NCBI GenBank assembly: GCA_022494885.1
Contig: JAGVSM010002426.1
Span: 1 to 64,000, forward strand
Direction of reading: 5' to 3'
Source: Micrasema longulum
Taxonomy: Eukaryota; Arthropoda; Insecta; Trichoptera; Brachycentridae
DNA length: 64,000 nucleotides
Shown: positions 34,053-44,327 of the stretch, in pieces
Layout: the number at the start of each line of letters is the position of its first letter
Numbering within the stretch: position 1 is the stretch's first letter
The notes under the pieces: model-generated
What the model was told of the DNA's origin: nothing
Database searches by the model: none
What the model saw: the letters and a program-made list of their open reading frames with translations, nothing else
Position numbers and translations under genes: made by a program

Positions 34053-34512
34053 CAATTTCTTTTTTTTGGATTTTAACCTGAGAGCAGCCATCGAGTCAAC
34101 AACATTTGTGCAGCATTTTTGTATATTTCACATACAACACATAATATTTGGATGTTCAATGTATAATGTCTTGTAGTTTCATTTTAAATTAACGATTTGA
34201 TTTTCATTTTACATCAGATGTAAAGCGTTCTAAAATAAATAAATAAACTATTCGTTGATTCGGATGTAGAGAACAAAAGGATATCCAAACTTTTGAATTT
34301 TCTAAAAATGTGGAACATTCGTAGTAATCCTCTCAATACCGGGCAATTAACAAATTGAACCAATTCTACTTATTTCATATGTTACGTATTTAGTCATTTC
34401 CTTTAATTATGTTACCTGTCGACTCATTAGTTCTGATATTTAAATCCTAATAAATTTTATCTTTTTTTGCAAGTCAGGAAATGAAAATAATGTAGTTTAT
34501 TTACAGTCAAAT

Positions 34513-34660
34513 GGCGGCTTAAGCACGGAAAGTTCCGGTTTCTATTCCCGGTGAGAACTCAAAAAATAAATTTGATTTTTCTCTAGCCTGGGCGTTCTGT
34601 GTTGTAATTCAATACTGTAATTGGGCCTCCTGGCCTGTTGTGGTGGAAAAAATATAATAA
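34513..34660 (+). mobile_element. SINE family A, head deleted
   Basis: GGCGGCTT joins directly to AAGCACGGAAAGTTCCGG, so box A is lost. Then TTCTATTCCCGGTGAGAAC, CTAGCCTGGGCGTTCTG and TAATTGGGCCTCCTGGCCTG TTGTGGTGG with an A-rich tail. Confidence 0.75.
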
Positions 34661-34809
34661 ATTAAAGTATTAAAGGCTGGTATAATTATTTAACTGCTTT
34701 CTTTTTTAGTTTTTATTACATTTTTAAATAAGTTCAATTGGAATTATGGCATTTCATTATCTATTTACAATTTCAATTTTCGTCCGTGTGTTGTGTATTG
34801 TGTGTGGGC

Positions 34810-34985
34810 AGATGTAAAATATAATTATGTTTGTGAAATAGAAACGAAATCCGCGACAAGTATTTTCGACTCGATAACTACTCTCAGTTGAGAAGTGGAG
34901 AAAAGTCCATCTCATAATTTAGTGGTTGGTGCGTTGCCTACCATGTTTAGGTCCTGGAATAGATTCCTGGAAAGAACAACATTAC
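34810..34985 (+). mobile_element. SINE family D (5' module X plus tRNA-like head)
   Basis: Module X: TGTTTGTGAAATAGAAACG, AAGTATTTTCGACTCGATAA, CTACTCTCAGTTGAGAAGTG, AAAAGTCCATCTC. Then the head TTTAGTGGTTGGTGCGTTGC CTACCATG and a degraded box B. Shared with 52788-53095 and 56085-56555. The body after the head is missing here. Confidence 0.6.
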
Positions 34986-34989
34986 ATAT

Positions 34990-36430
34990 TTGTTCTTAAT
35001 GTGGTTTTAATTTGCAATATTATATTTTCCCTGGACTAGCAATGCCCTGTCCATCATTTAATGCAAATAAGGGCTTGATTACAACAATGTCAACCTTTTA
35101 TGCATATTTTTTTTTAAATATGGAACAATCACAGGTAGTTGGAAATACATTAAAGATATATAAAATGTTTTTAGACCAGACCTCTTTTTTTAATAATTTA
35201 CAGCATCTGATGTGTTTCAAATATTTTTTCAATAAAAAGAAAAATAGTATTTGTAAGCGGTTGAGAATTACCTGTTCATTGTCTAATTAAAACCTAAGTA
35301 GAGTTGTCGCCTAATAAGAATTCCTACCTGAACACATATTTTACACTGCAATCACTATGTGAGCCCTTAGCATTATTATCTGGCAAGCAGTATACTTTAT
35401 TGTGTATCTAATATAAACCTGCTCTCTGTCAATAGTCCGGCTTCTCCTAAATGTGTTTTTAGTGGTTTCCTCTTCATTTAGCAAATGCGGAGAAGTTTGC
35501 TTTTTAAAGGATCAAATTTCTTGAATTTAATTTTATGATGTTGTCTCCTTATAATTAATATTCATATAAAAATCATTTAGAAATCGATCTTATACTTTTA
35601 AAACTAGCTATATGGATCATCTAGAATACTTTTTAATTTTAAACTTATAATTCAGTAGAGTTTTGACTGGTTTAATATTCTTGCAAAAAACAATATCATA
35701 ATGCTAAGATGTACCTAACCATAATTTGCGTACCAATGCTGTCTTTGTTTTAGAAAATTCAAGAATGAACTCTGGATTTTATCCACCTCTTCCAAAGACC
35801 CTCAAAACAGTTAAAACAATCTCACTAATCAGTATTGTCGATATTTCTTACAGCAAAGACAAGCATTCAAGAAGCAAGCGATGTTATCACTCATGGCTTA
35901 AATATGACACACTTGCCCCGTCTGCCTAGATCATGCCATGACCATACCAACGGTACTTTTGAATAGTTTCTAAGATTGTAAAGATTGTTGAGTTTTAGTT
36001 CAATCAATGTATTATCCATAATTTATTCCGATACATTTAAGCTTTCACAAGCCCGTCGATTTTCTTTAAAAAAAGATATTCAACAAGACCACAAAAGAAA
36101 ATCCCATTATATTCTCTTACAAGTGAGAGCAAACATAAAAAAATCATACCTTTTCCAGTAAATGTAAGTCTTGTGCATAATAGGCAAGAGAAAAAAATAG
36201 CAACTCCACTTAATTTTTTTATTTAAAAACCGTAGTAAATGTTAATACGTGTGTAAAAAAACTTTTTTTTTGTGAAAATTTGTCGCACCAAAAGGTTTTT
36301 CGACTTAGTGGTTAACTAAAATCATAACATTCAACTAGGTATAATGAATAAACTCTGTTGTTCTATAAAACTTGAAGTTAAATAAAAAAATACGTAAACT
36401 TGTATTTTTTTTTGTAAATAAATTCGAATG
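34990..36430. other. AT-rich non-genic stretch
   Basis: Two plus-strand frames of 92 and 67 codons (35012, 35726) have AT-driven composition and no splice or domain support. Nothing else seen. Confidence 0.35.
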
Positions 36431-36660
36431 ATCCTCACCTTGGAATCCGGCCCTGCCTACGTAGGTACAGAGGGCGTAGCGATCCATCATCCGGCGCTGT
36501 CGCGTCCGCCACAGCGTTAGCGCCCCCTCGCACGGCGCGGCGGATGCGTCGCAAAAGTTTATAATTGCGTCGTCCCGTGTCTGTGTGTGGCGGCGGCGCG
36601 TGTGTGCGCAGGCACACACACCAGCGCACACCTGATGCGTCGGGATTGTTTTCCTAGATG
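36430..36660. promoter_or_regulatory. CpG-rich island, possible promoter/5' UTR region
   Basis: Contains CGGCGCTGTCGCGTCCGCC, CACGGCGCGGCGGATGCGTC and GTGTGTGGCGGCGGCGCGTG within DNA that is otherwise about 70% A+T. Such islands often mark the start of developmental or housekeeping genes in insects. No TATA box or initiator is clear. The GTGTGTG/CACACAC run at 36590-36625 could also reflect simple repeat. Confidence 0.4.
36439..36490 (-). CDS. Candidate first coding exon in a GC-rich island
   Basis: The island 36430-36660 is strikingly GC- and CpG-rich for this window. On the minus strand two adjacent ATGs (36490 and 36487) open a short frame, MMDRYALCTYVGRAGFQG, that meets a near-consensus donor: CCAAG then GTGAGG (GT at 36438-36437). 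An upstream GC-rich leader with few ATGs would be the 5' UTR. The frame upstream of the ATGs is also open (to 36631), so the true start is uncertain. The peptide is not recognised, no downstream exon was found, and the donor is the main evidence. Confidence 0.3.
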
Positions 36661-36982
36661 AAGTTCCGTGAAGTTGAGGCGTGAAACGAAATAAGATTGG
36701 TGTCGCCCGACTCCAGCTATCTTTTTAATTGTGAGATAATTTCTCGACTGTTCTATTCTACGTTCTACACGGACTTGGCGCTGAAAGTTCTAAGCAGTAA
36801 TAAAATGTTCCAACTCCTTGCTTAAAATTTTAAAATAATACTTTTTCACTTTACGATTTTTTTCAATAAGTAGACACACAAAATACTTTATGACTTTATG
36901 GAAGTGAAGTGTTGTTTTGAGTAAGGATGAATATAATGCAATTAAAAATGTAAAAACTCTAACTAAACGAAGAAATAAAAAA

Positions 36983-37195
36983 ATAATATCATCCCTATTA
37001 CGTTTTGTTAAAAAAGCAAAAAAGTTCATAGTATCGCGGACTCGTGAATCAGAGGTCCAAAGTTCGAACCTCACGCCACCACAACTTGATTTCCATTTTC
37101 GAATAGTCAGTTATTTACAAATCGTTGAAAATGGCCCTTCAAATTAAAATATTTGCGTAAATCATTAAAACGCGATTATTTATTTTCCTTTAAAA
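36983..37195 (+). mobile_element. SINE family C joined upstream of family B (composite)
   Basis: TCATCCCTATTACGTTTTG, AAGTTCATAGTATCGCGGAC, box B AAGTTCGAACCTCACG, CCACCACAACTTGATTTCC, CGTTGAAAATGGCCC and AATATTTGCGTAAATCATTA. It is the same composite as 33120-32925, reading the opposite way. Homology stops abruptly at about 36983 and 33120. Confidence 0.8.
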
Positions 37196-37201
37196 AAAAA
37201 A

Positions 37202-37455
37202 ACACGGTCTCGTGGTGTAAAGGTCAGTGCGTTACATAATGATAATATAATGTAACATAATGTCGGCCTCGTGGTCAACGCGTGCAAGAGATCTCGGGCT
37301 CGATTCCTCATCTGGTTAATATACAATATTTATTTAAAAGGGTTTTCTCGCCAGAATATTTAATAGTACCTGGACTGGTATCTGAAGCGTAAGACTGATC
37401 ATCTCCCCTTACAAAATGATCAAGATACGCTGCGATTAGTGTGATGATGATGAAA
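37202..37455 (+). mobile_element. SINE family B with doubled head (composite)
   Basis: First head GGTCTCGTGGTGTAAAGG TCAGTGCGTTAC, spacer with TAATATAATGTAACATAATG, second head CGGCCTCGTGGTCAACGCG with box B GGGCTCGATTCC, then GGACTGGTATCTGAAGCGTA, GATCAAGATACGCTGCG and a (GAT)n tail. Counterpart of 32905-32607. Confidence 0.8.
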
Positions 37456-37459
37456 AAAA

Positions 37460-39170
37460 ATAATTCGGAAATCAATTAAAGTCATTAAAAAATCTATAAT
37501 TACTTCTTTATTTTTATTCCCCCCTTTTAAGAAAAACCTGTCCTAGTTATTTAAAAAATTTAACGCGGTAATATTAATAAAAAAAAATTAAATATCCTAA
37601 CTCAGACAACGATTTTATTATGAAAATTTATGCAGGTATGTATTTGGACGATATCTGAATATGCACAGTTTATTTGAAGTGGAAATTGGAAATTTTAAGA
37701 GTCTTAAGGGTTTACGATTAGTGATTGGCTAGTTAAATTAATAATTTTATACACCGTGTAATATATGCATATAATTCTTCCTTAGTTAATTCATGTGTCC
37801 TGTAAATGTTAGGACTTATTTATTATTTTCTGAAAATAATGTTTTTTATCTCTGTTGCGATTTATTCATTTTAATAACATCTGTGGAATGTTTACTATCT
37901 CTGCGTTTTTCAGACGTAATTTTCATTTTTGCTAAAAAACAAATTTAAAACCATCACGCCGTTTCCCTGAAAGGGTTGGCAGAAAGAAAATTACATAGAA
38001 AAGTAATAAATGAATCGTCAATGTTTTTAATCTTTGTAATTGCATTTTGATTTCTTGACCGTAAAAAGGAAAAAACAAAATGGGAGGCATTAGTTTTTGA
38101 CCAATTCTCGTATTTTGTATTTTTCACATAAAAAAAGCACCCACTCCTTTCCCGTAACTGTTTATAAAGACTTGTGTCTTTTTTCAGTCTTGCATAATCA
38201 TTATCAATTTTTTTTAAACTTATTAAGCAAATATTTAATATTTCTTTATTGTCAAACCGCGAAAATAACAAAACAAAGAAATTTGAAAAGCTTTTATTGT
38301 ACCCCCCTCACTTTAGTATTGTGAATTTGTGATCAGTTAAATACACATGGTCAAGTACGATCACCTTTTTTCATTTCCCAGTATGACAGTGAAGAAATAC
38401 AGGGTTAGTTTCTAATTGAGACCGCAGCTGCATGCTCCAGATTCCGCATCAAAAAGGAAGAAGAACGCAGTAATCTAAACAAAACACACAATGACACGAA
38501 ACCCAAAAACGTTTAACAAATATAAGAAAAATTTACTTGCACTCAAGTAACAGAAGAAAAACAATACCTTTACCAATACACACATAAGTACATCAAATTA
38601 TCAAGACACTACTGGCAAAGTCCTAACACATATCCTTACGTAATCCCTAATCGAACTCAAGCAAAATTACCTCTCGTTATAACACTGATCTCTCGCAAAA
38701 TCCCTAATTGTCCTAATACTAACAGTAGGAACAATCATGTGCAAAGACCTTAACAGTCCTAATTACTTCTTAGACCTTGGAGCAGACGAAACGGGTCCTA
38801 GAGTATGGTCCGCGCCGTTCCCTTGAGTTAGTCTACTATTTAGATTTGTAATTTACCACTTTCCTTCTATGGGACACGAATGTTTTATGTTCTTTTCCAT
38901 CAAAGAAAAGTAGTGTTGCTAACCATTGGGTTGAAATTGTCAAACGTAGCACCTTCCTACTAACAATCCGTTTACTGTGACGTAATTTAATTGATGTAGT
39001 TAATAACTGAAACGAGAAACGTGGACAGTTAAATCACGTGAGCAGGACAGAATAGATGCTTTCGAGATTTGACGTTGGTGTCGAACGATAAGAATACCAT
39101 AGACAGCCAGAAAAACAAATGTCTCCATACTAGAGGAACTCAACGTAAAAGTTAAACGTAAACTGCCAAC
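37460..39170. other. Mostly non-genic; contains an Fb fragment
   Basis: 37690-37890 keeps Fb wording (GTGATTGGCTAGTTAAATTA, ACACCGTGTAATATATG, TTATCTCTGTTGCGATTT). A CAG/GTATGT junction at 37633-37641 lacks a pyrimidine tract. 38330-38880 has ordinary composition without signals. Confidence 0.35.
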
Positions 39171-39175
39171 GTATT

Positions 39176-39300
39176 CTGCAGTTTTTCGAACACATAGCTA
39201 GACGTGACCCAGAAAATCTGGAGAAAATAATAATCACGGGCAGTGTGCCGGGACAAAAAAGCAGAGGCAGAGCTGCAGCTTGATAGATTGACCAGGCGCA
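39176..39300 (+). pseudogene. LINE reverse transcriptase ORF, C-terminal fragment (second family)
   Basis: The frame reads LQFFEHIARRDPENLEKI, IITGSVPGQKSRGRAAA, two stops, then IDQAQSHKG. The pattern F-x-H-I-x-R-x-x-x-x-L-E-K-x-I-x-x-G-x-x-x-G-x-x-x-R-G-R ... W-x-D-Q is the usual C-terminal segment of one class of insect LINE ORF2. The original RW before IDQ has become stops. Only about 125 bp remain, with no tail. Confidence 0.65.
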
Positions 39301-40390
39301 GAGCCATAAAGGGTGAAGACGTATTGTCAACAAAAAAGCTGGAGAATGAACCAATGATCACGACCCTCAGAACTAAAAAACGATCGAGAAGAAGAAAGTT
39401 AATCATCTTTAAATAAGCGATTCTATGCATGATTCTGGAATTTATCTTTTGGTGACTTTTATGAATGGTGTCAACGTCAACGTCAAAATTATTTAAAACC
39501 AAGATAATTTGAATCTAATCTAACGTTTTTAAATGTTTCAAATTACTCAAATCAACACAGGCTGTTGTGATATAAGTAAATACAATTTTTCCTACTATTA
39601 AAATGGTCTTGGGAATGAATGACAATATCCGATAAGGGTCCTCCATATAATTTGACAAATTCACAGTGAAAATGACAGTTACAGTAATAGATTCAAGTTT
39701 AATTTTAATCACGATTTACGAAATTAAAATTTTTAAAAGAGTTACTTCATTATTGACAAGTGAAAACTTTGCTTTTTTGTAAGAGTCAAACCAACAGAAA
39801 GACCCACGGTCTTTTAAACGGTTTCCGGTATGTGGAGACATGTACTTTAAAAGAGTGTGTTATGTGATCACTTAAACCTGCCAAAAACCGGGCATAAGCC
39901 TTCCAAATGCTGAAGCATACGTTTTATTCCATTTATAAATTAATTCCTCTGCCCGTAAGACTTGAGATATCGTGTTTTATTTTGTTTGAAATCATGCACA
40001 TTTACGGCGCTCGCTCTAAAAATATACGGTTTGAATAGTACTAACAAATGCTTAACTTTAGCAAGCATGATGACCTTTTAAGGCTATCGGTAGATGGCGC
40101 CTTATCTGTTTCCCCCCCCCCCTCCACCTCTTTCATTCTCCACCACCCCTTCCCGGCGGGCGAACGCTCTCACTTCCGCCGGCCCTGGCGGTAATGTCCG
40201 CACCATTATCGCCCTTATACCACCATTATGGTCACAATCATTATATTACATTACGCTAAATATTATCACCATAACCCTTTAAAGATAAAAACCGAACTGT
40301 GAAATAAATTTTGCTAACACTTTAAGACCTGATTATTAATTGGTTTTACAAAATATATATTTAATATATATTTTATTTTTATTTTATTTA
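39300..40390. other. Non-genic stretch with Fb fragment and C-run
   Basis: 39835-39945 matches Fb (GTGATCACTTAAACCTGCC, GGGCATAAGCCTTCCAAATG). 40090-40215 is GC-rich, with an 11-C run (40112-40122) next to TAGATGGCGCC (40091-40101). Confidence 0.4.
40091..40101 (+). promoter_or_regulatory. CTCF-like core TAGATGGCGCC
   Basis: AGATGGCGC resembles the core of the insect CTCF motif. The GATGGCGC 8-mer also occurs at 22274-22281 and 42544-42551. It is a weak single-site call; sequence match only. Confidence 0.2.
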
Positions 40391-40394
40391 TTTT

Positions 40395-40470
40395 TGCACC
40401 ACAACAGACCATGAGTCCCAATTACAGTGGTCAATTACATCACAAAATACCCAGGCTTGAGAAAAAAATA
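40395..40470 (-). mobile_element. SINE family A, 3' part only
   Basis: The minus strand: CTCAAGCCTGGGTATTTTG, GATGTAATTGACCACTG, TAATTGGGACTCATGGTC and TGTTGTGGTGCAAAAATA. The tRNA-like head is absent. Confidence 0.7.
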
Positions 40471-40599
40471 TGTTATTAATAGCTACAAATAATCAAATCA
40501 TAGTCAGTTGCACTTTAAAAAAAAGTTGTTATGGATTGCTTTTTCTTACTTTTGATATACAATACACAAAAAACGCGTTTTTTCGTTTTGATGTTTTTT

Positions 40600-40975
40600 A
40601 AAATTATTTTTTTACATTTTAAAAGTAACAAAAGTCTAAAAAAAACTGTCCAGTTAAAAAAAATATTCTGAATTTCTAATTTTGAATTCCGGCAAAAACT
40701 GATATTCTATTGGCCACGCCCCTAATACGTCACGATTCATGTTTATTTGTGTCTGACCATTCAAATTAGTAAAGAAAATTGTCACAAATCTTGACGTCAC
40801 AACTATCGAGGCCAAACATGTCGCGTTCTTCTAGTAACGTATTTAAAAAAATATATTTCTTGAATTTATTTGATAAAACATTGTTCCACAATATCCAAAT
40901 TGATTTTGAAAATACAATTAATTATTCTTAATCTATTTCATATATTTTTATCTGTATTCGTTGTATGTGGCATTT
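40600..40975 (+). repeat. Unclassified dispersed repeat E, copy 2
   Basis: TATTGGCCACGCCCC, TAATACGTCACGATTCATG, TCTTGACGTCACAA, CCAAACATGTCGCGTTC, CCACAATATCCAAATTG and TTTTGAAAATACAATTA, in the same order as 21650-22060. Noncoding. Confidence 0.65.
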
Positions 40976-40999
40976 CACGATTATTTAACTTTAAACTTT

Positions 41000-41575
41000 T
41001 TTAACATTACTTTATTTGGTGCAACTGGCTCGCAGTAAGACTAAAATATTAAGTATTATTTTTTAATTTACGTATTTGTTAATAAAAAAATCTTTACATG
41101 GCAATTCTGCCGTCACAAGCAAAATTGCTGATATTTACAAAAGTCATGTTTTGGGAGATTACATTTTTTATTTATCAAAAATAAAATATTTCGAAATTTC
41201 TTGTAGAACATTAGCTCATATTCAACTCATTTTGTGATTTTTGTCAAAAAACTGCCTTTTTGCTTATGATGACAGAATAGTGTTATAATATTTGGTTTGT
41301 TTGTAAAAATGGTTTAAATGCGTTAATAAAACGGCAATAATGCTAATAATACAATAATATGAAAATAATATTAATAAAATAGAGACGAGACAGTTATATA
41401 CTGTGCTTATACAATTGAATATAAAAATATAAATTTGTAATTGAACTTCACCTTACATATATTGGTCACAATAAAAATATTGACAAATATAGTCATACTT
41501 TTCCAAGGGGAAGTCTGAAAGTTTTTATATTAAAAGAGCTGTGATCTGTCATTAGCTAAATTTAAAGAAATCGGT
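41000..41575. other. AT-rich non-genic stretch
   Basis: Only a weak Fb remnant (GTGATCTGTCATTAGCT at 41541-41557). Confidence 0.35.
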
Positions 41576-41578
41576 GTT

Positions 41579-41707
41579 GGCGGCTTCCGTGAGGTAATAG
41601 TTAAGACTCTTGACTCACACGCAAAAGGTTCCGGCATCGATTCCCAATGAGAACAAAAAAATAAATTGTCTTTTTTTCTAAAACCTGGAAGTTCTGTGAA
41701 TTAAAAT
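41579..41707 (+). mobile_element. SINE family A, 3' truncated
   Basis: CGGCTTCCGTGAGGTAATAG (box A region), TTAAGACTCTTGACTCACAC, GGTTCCGGCATCGATTCCC (box B), ATGAGAACAAAAAAATAAAT and CTAAAACCTGGAAGTTCTGT. The terminal CCTCCTGGCC block is missing. Confidence 0.7.
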
Positions 41708-41709
41708 TT

Positions 41710-42245
41710 TTAAATAAATTTTAGGGATCCTAGTTTTAAGAGTTCAGTTATATTTTATTGCTTAGTTTGTTAATTTATATCTGTTATTCATTGTTTTTAG
41801 AAATGTAAATAATATTATATTGGTAAGTTAGTATAAATATGATCTCCACCAACAAGCTACATAAAGTGGCTTGGTGGAATTTTAGTTTTAGTAAAAAATA
41901 TAACATTTGAAATTTTTGAAAAATTGTAAAAATGTATAATAATTTCATTTAAATAAACAAAGAAAAAAAGTTCTTTCGTTTTTGTTCAATTGGGGAGGTC
42001 ATATATTAATTTTAATATTTTATTTTGCTGTCTTTGTTGTCTGTTTATGTCATTTTGATTTCATGTTCCCCATAGTAGTTGCATATAACATAATTTGTAT
42101 TATTTAGTTAAATAAATTTTTTTAAAAATTAGTTTTTACATTCATTTTTACATTACAGGCTTTATATATTAGAATGTTCGAACAAAGTTTTCGGTTTAAA
42201 AAAAGTCACTCAAAAATGTCGCCCTTATGCCATTTAAACTGTTGA
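41710..42245. other. AT-rich stretch with a short stem-loop
   Basis: CCACCAACAAGC ... GGCTTGGTGG (41846-41877) forms a small stem-loop; with the A-rich sequence to 41970 it may be a LINE 3' UTR, but no coding part is attached. Confidence 0.35.
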
Positions 42246-42251
42246 TATGAA

Positions 42252-42455
42252 TTGGTTTGCACAAAACAGTCGATCTCTGCACTCATCTCTGTCACCTGCC
42301 AGCCTCTTCGTTTCCTAATAGTCGCTACAGCGCACATCCCCGATCACCTGGTCTATGTAGCTGTATCTAGGGCGGCCTCTATGATTATTGCCCTCAATCA
42401 TACCCTCGACGATATAAAGAGCAGGCTGGGGTGTCTGATATTATGGCCTATCCAA
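42252..42455 (-). pseudogene. LINE reverse transcriptase ORF, C-terminal fragment (third family)
   Basis: The minus strand reads GHNIRHPSLL, a slip, IVEGMIEGNNHRGRPRYSYI, DQVIGDVRCSDY, stop, ETKRLAGDRDECRDRL. H-I-x-R-H-x-x-L-L ... I-x-E-G-x-I-E-G-x-x-x-R-G-R-P-R-x-x-Y-I-D-Q-x ... K-R-L-A-x-D-R-x-x-W/C-R is a well-known LINE ORF2 ending. One stop and one frameshift. The plus-strand frame over the same bases is its shadow. Confidence 0.7.
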
Positions 42456-42610
42456 TTAAATGATTGTTGAAACTTAGGAAACCTATATATAGTTATAATG
42501 ATTTGTTAGGTTGGAGAAGCAAAATTATATTTGACGATTCAAGATGGCGCTATTAAGACAATCAACCAGACGCAACAGAAAATGCATATTGTATCTACGT
42601 TGCTTTTAAA

Positions 42611-42674
42611 ACCAAGCATGTAATGTGCTGTAATTTACCACTGTGATTGGGTCTCCTAGTCTGTTATGGTGCCA
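42611..42674 (+). mobile_element. SINE family A, 3' fragment
   Basis: CAAGCATGTAATGTGCTG, TAATTTACCACTGTGATTGG, GTCTCCTAGTCTGTTATGGT GCC. Only the body end survives. GATGGCGC lies just upstream (42544). Confidence 0.65.
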
Positions 42675-42679
42675 CAAAT

Positions 42680-43265
42680 TAATTGATTTGACTTTATTCG
42701 AGGTTTCGCGGGAAAACAAAACAGATGACTACACAACAGAACTGTAAACGTTGCTTTCAAAACTAAGCAATGTTTCCTAATCATTTAGTATGTAACAATG
42801 TTAAAGTAATAAATCAAAATTAGTGTTAATTTAAACGTACACTCGATCTCAAAGGGTTAACTTGGACCGTTATGGCTTACAAATAATTTAACAACGTTAA
42901 TATAAATTATTGTTTAAAATCAGCGTTCGGACACACATTTCGTGTGAAACAAACCACAATTTGGCGCAGCGAATCCGTTAGATAAACCATTTTTTCGCTG
43001 TCAGACATTCAACTATGTTGCGTAATTTATACGGGACATTTTTATTGTGATCGCACGACGGATAATAAAAATGAGTTTCGCTCTGGGAACACACCTTTAG
43101 CATATTTATTTTATACCGATGACCCAGTTCCATAAGACTGCAAATTGAGATTTAGAAATTTTAGATGTGTCTTATTTTAGATTGAATCTGTCGAATTTAT
43201 CAAAAGTAGCATCACAGCCATTATTAGCCCTTAACCCCAACTAATGTCTTACCAAATCATGGGAA
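42680..43265. other. Non-genic stretch
   Basis: Ordinary to AT-rich sequence. Nothing supported. Confidence 0.4.
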
Positions 43266-43270
43266 CAACA

Positions 43271-43515
43271 GAGGTGCCCAAAAGACTGGATGAACGTGGA
43301 GATTACCGTATTGCATAAAAAGGGTGATCCATTTAACTGCGATAACTATCGTGGCATCACGCTACTTAGTGTAACGGGAAAAGTTATTGCACACATAATA
43401 CTGCAAAGAGTTTGAATTGAGTTTTGACCTGTTATGCGAGTATCAAGAGAAAACGGGCGAGTTTTCTACCTGGTAGGTCATGTGCGGCTCATAAGAGACT
43501 AACGTATATATTCAA
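43271..43515 (+). pseudogene. LINE reverse transcriptase, N-terminal half of RT domain
   Basis: The reading is W-M-N-V-E-I-T-V-L, HKKGDPFNCDNYRGITLLS, VTGKVIAHIILQRV, then after a frameshift RASFLPGRSCAAHKRLTYIF. These are RT motifs 1-2: the KKGDxxxCxNYRGITLLS signature and the (Q)AGFxPGRSC block. The ORF continues at 44328 after an 800-bp insertion of another LINE. Frameshifted and non-functional. Same family as 13112-13511. Confidence 0.75.
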
Positions 43516-44318
43516 AACCATTCAAAATATAATTAATGTACAGAAACATTTGAATATTTATTTTGCTTTGTGCCAATCAATTTTGGAGTACGGCATCATC
43601 GGTTGGGGTGGTGCAAGTGACACAGTTTTAAATAGTGTATTTGTTGCACAAAAATCCATAACTAAAATAATACTCAGAGTCTCGATACAGACATTTACTG
43701 GAGAAATATTCCATAAATCACTACTTATGACACCAAAACAATTATACGCTAAAACAACACTCACTTATAGATTGAAAAACTCCTCTTACTCAAATGAAAG
43801 ACATAACCCCCACAATACATCACACAAATAATATAATCACTAGATCCTCAACAAATAGATAACTTAAACAAATACAAACTTAAACCACTTTCGGACAAAG
43901 TGATTTTGAGTATAACTCAATTAAAATCTTTAGCCTACTTCCACTATCTATTTAAACAATTAGTAACGAGAAAATGTTTAAAAAGGCTATAAAAAATGGA
44001 TAGTGGAGCTAGGTAGAAGTAAAATGGATTGTCTCAATCGCCCATACCAATATTGAATCAACTGCTTCGGTTTTTGTTATTTTCATTGTGTGATTTGTAA
44101 TATAAATAATATAGATGTACATTAATACCTTGTTTTTAAAACTGTCTGAATATTTGTTAATTATTTTGGTCTTCTTTGCTTATTCTCAAATGTAATTTTA
44201 AAAAAAGTATATTCTTAAGTGTCCTCGGCACGGAAAACCCCAGTGAGGTCACATTATTTTTATTATTAATTATAGTTTGTAAGCAAAAAATATGAATAAA
44301 TAAATAAATATCCACAAC
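43516..44318 (+). pseudogene. Jockey-like LINE 3' end nested in another LINE
   Basis: The 3' end of an ORF2 reads FALCQSILEYGIIGWGGAS, DTVLNSVFVAQKSITKIIL, ... MTPKQLYAKTTLTYRLKN, typical of the post-RT region of jockey-type elements (ALxQSxLxYGIxxWGGA). It is followed by about 450 bp of 3' UTR containing CCCAGTGAGGTCACATTATT (44251-44270) and a GAATAAATAAATAAAT tail. Flanks ATATTC (about 43510-43515) and ATATCC (about 44309-44314) could be a slightly mutated 6-bp target-site duplication. 5' truncated. Confidence 0.7.
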
Positions 44319-44327
44319 ATTCGCTGT

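Noticed and set aside
36790..37147. Frames of 94 (-) and 76 (+) codons
   Set aside because: They run into SINE family C sequence and have AT-rich composition.
37621..37645. CAG/GTATGT recursive splice site
   Set aside because: The upstream tract is purine-interrupted; weak by comparison with 62431-62454.
39152..39502. 116-codon minus-strand frame
   Set aside because: Antisense to a clear LINE ORF2 fragment at 39176-39300.
42252..42470. 72-codon plus-strand frame
   Set aside because: Antisense shadow of the minus-strand LINE C-terminus (GRPRYSYIDQV motif).
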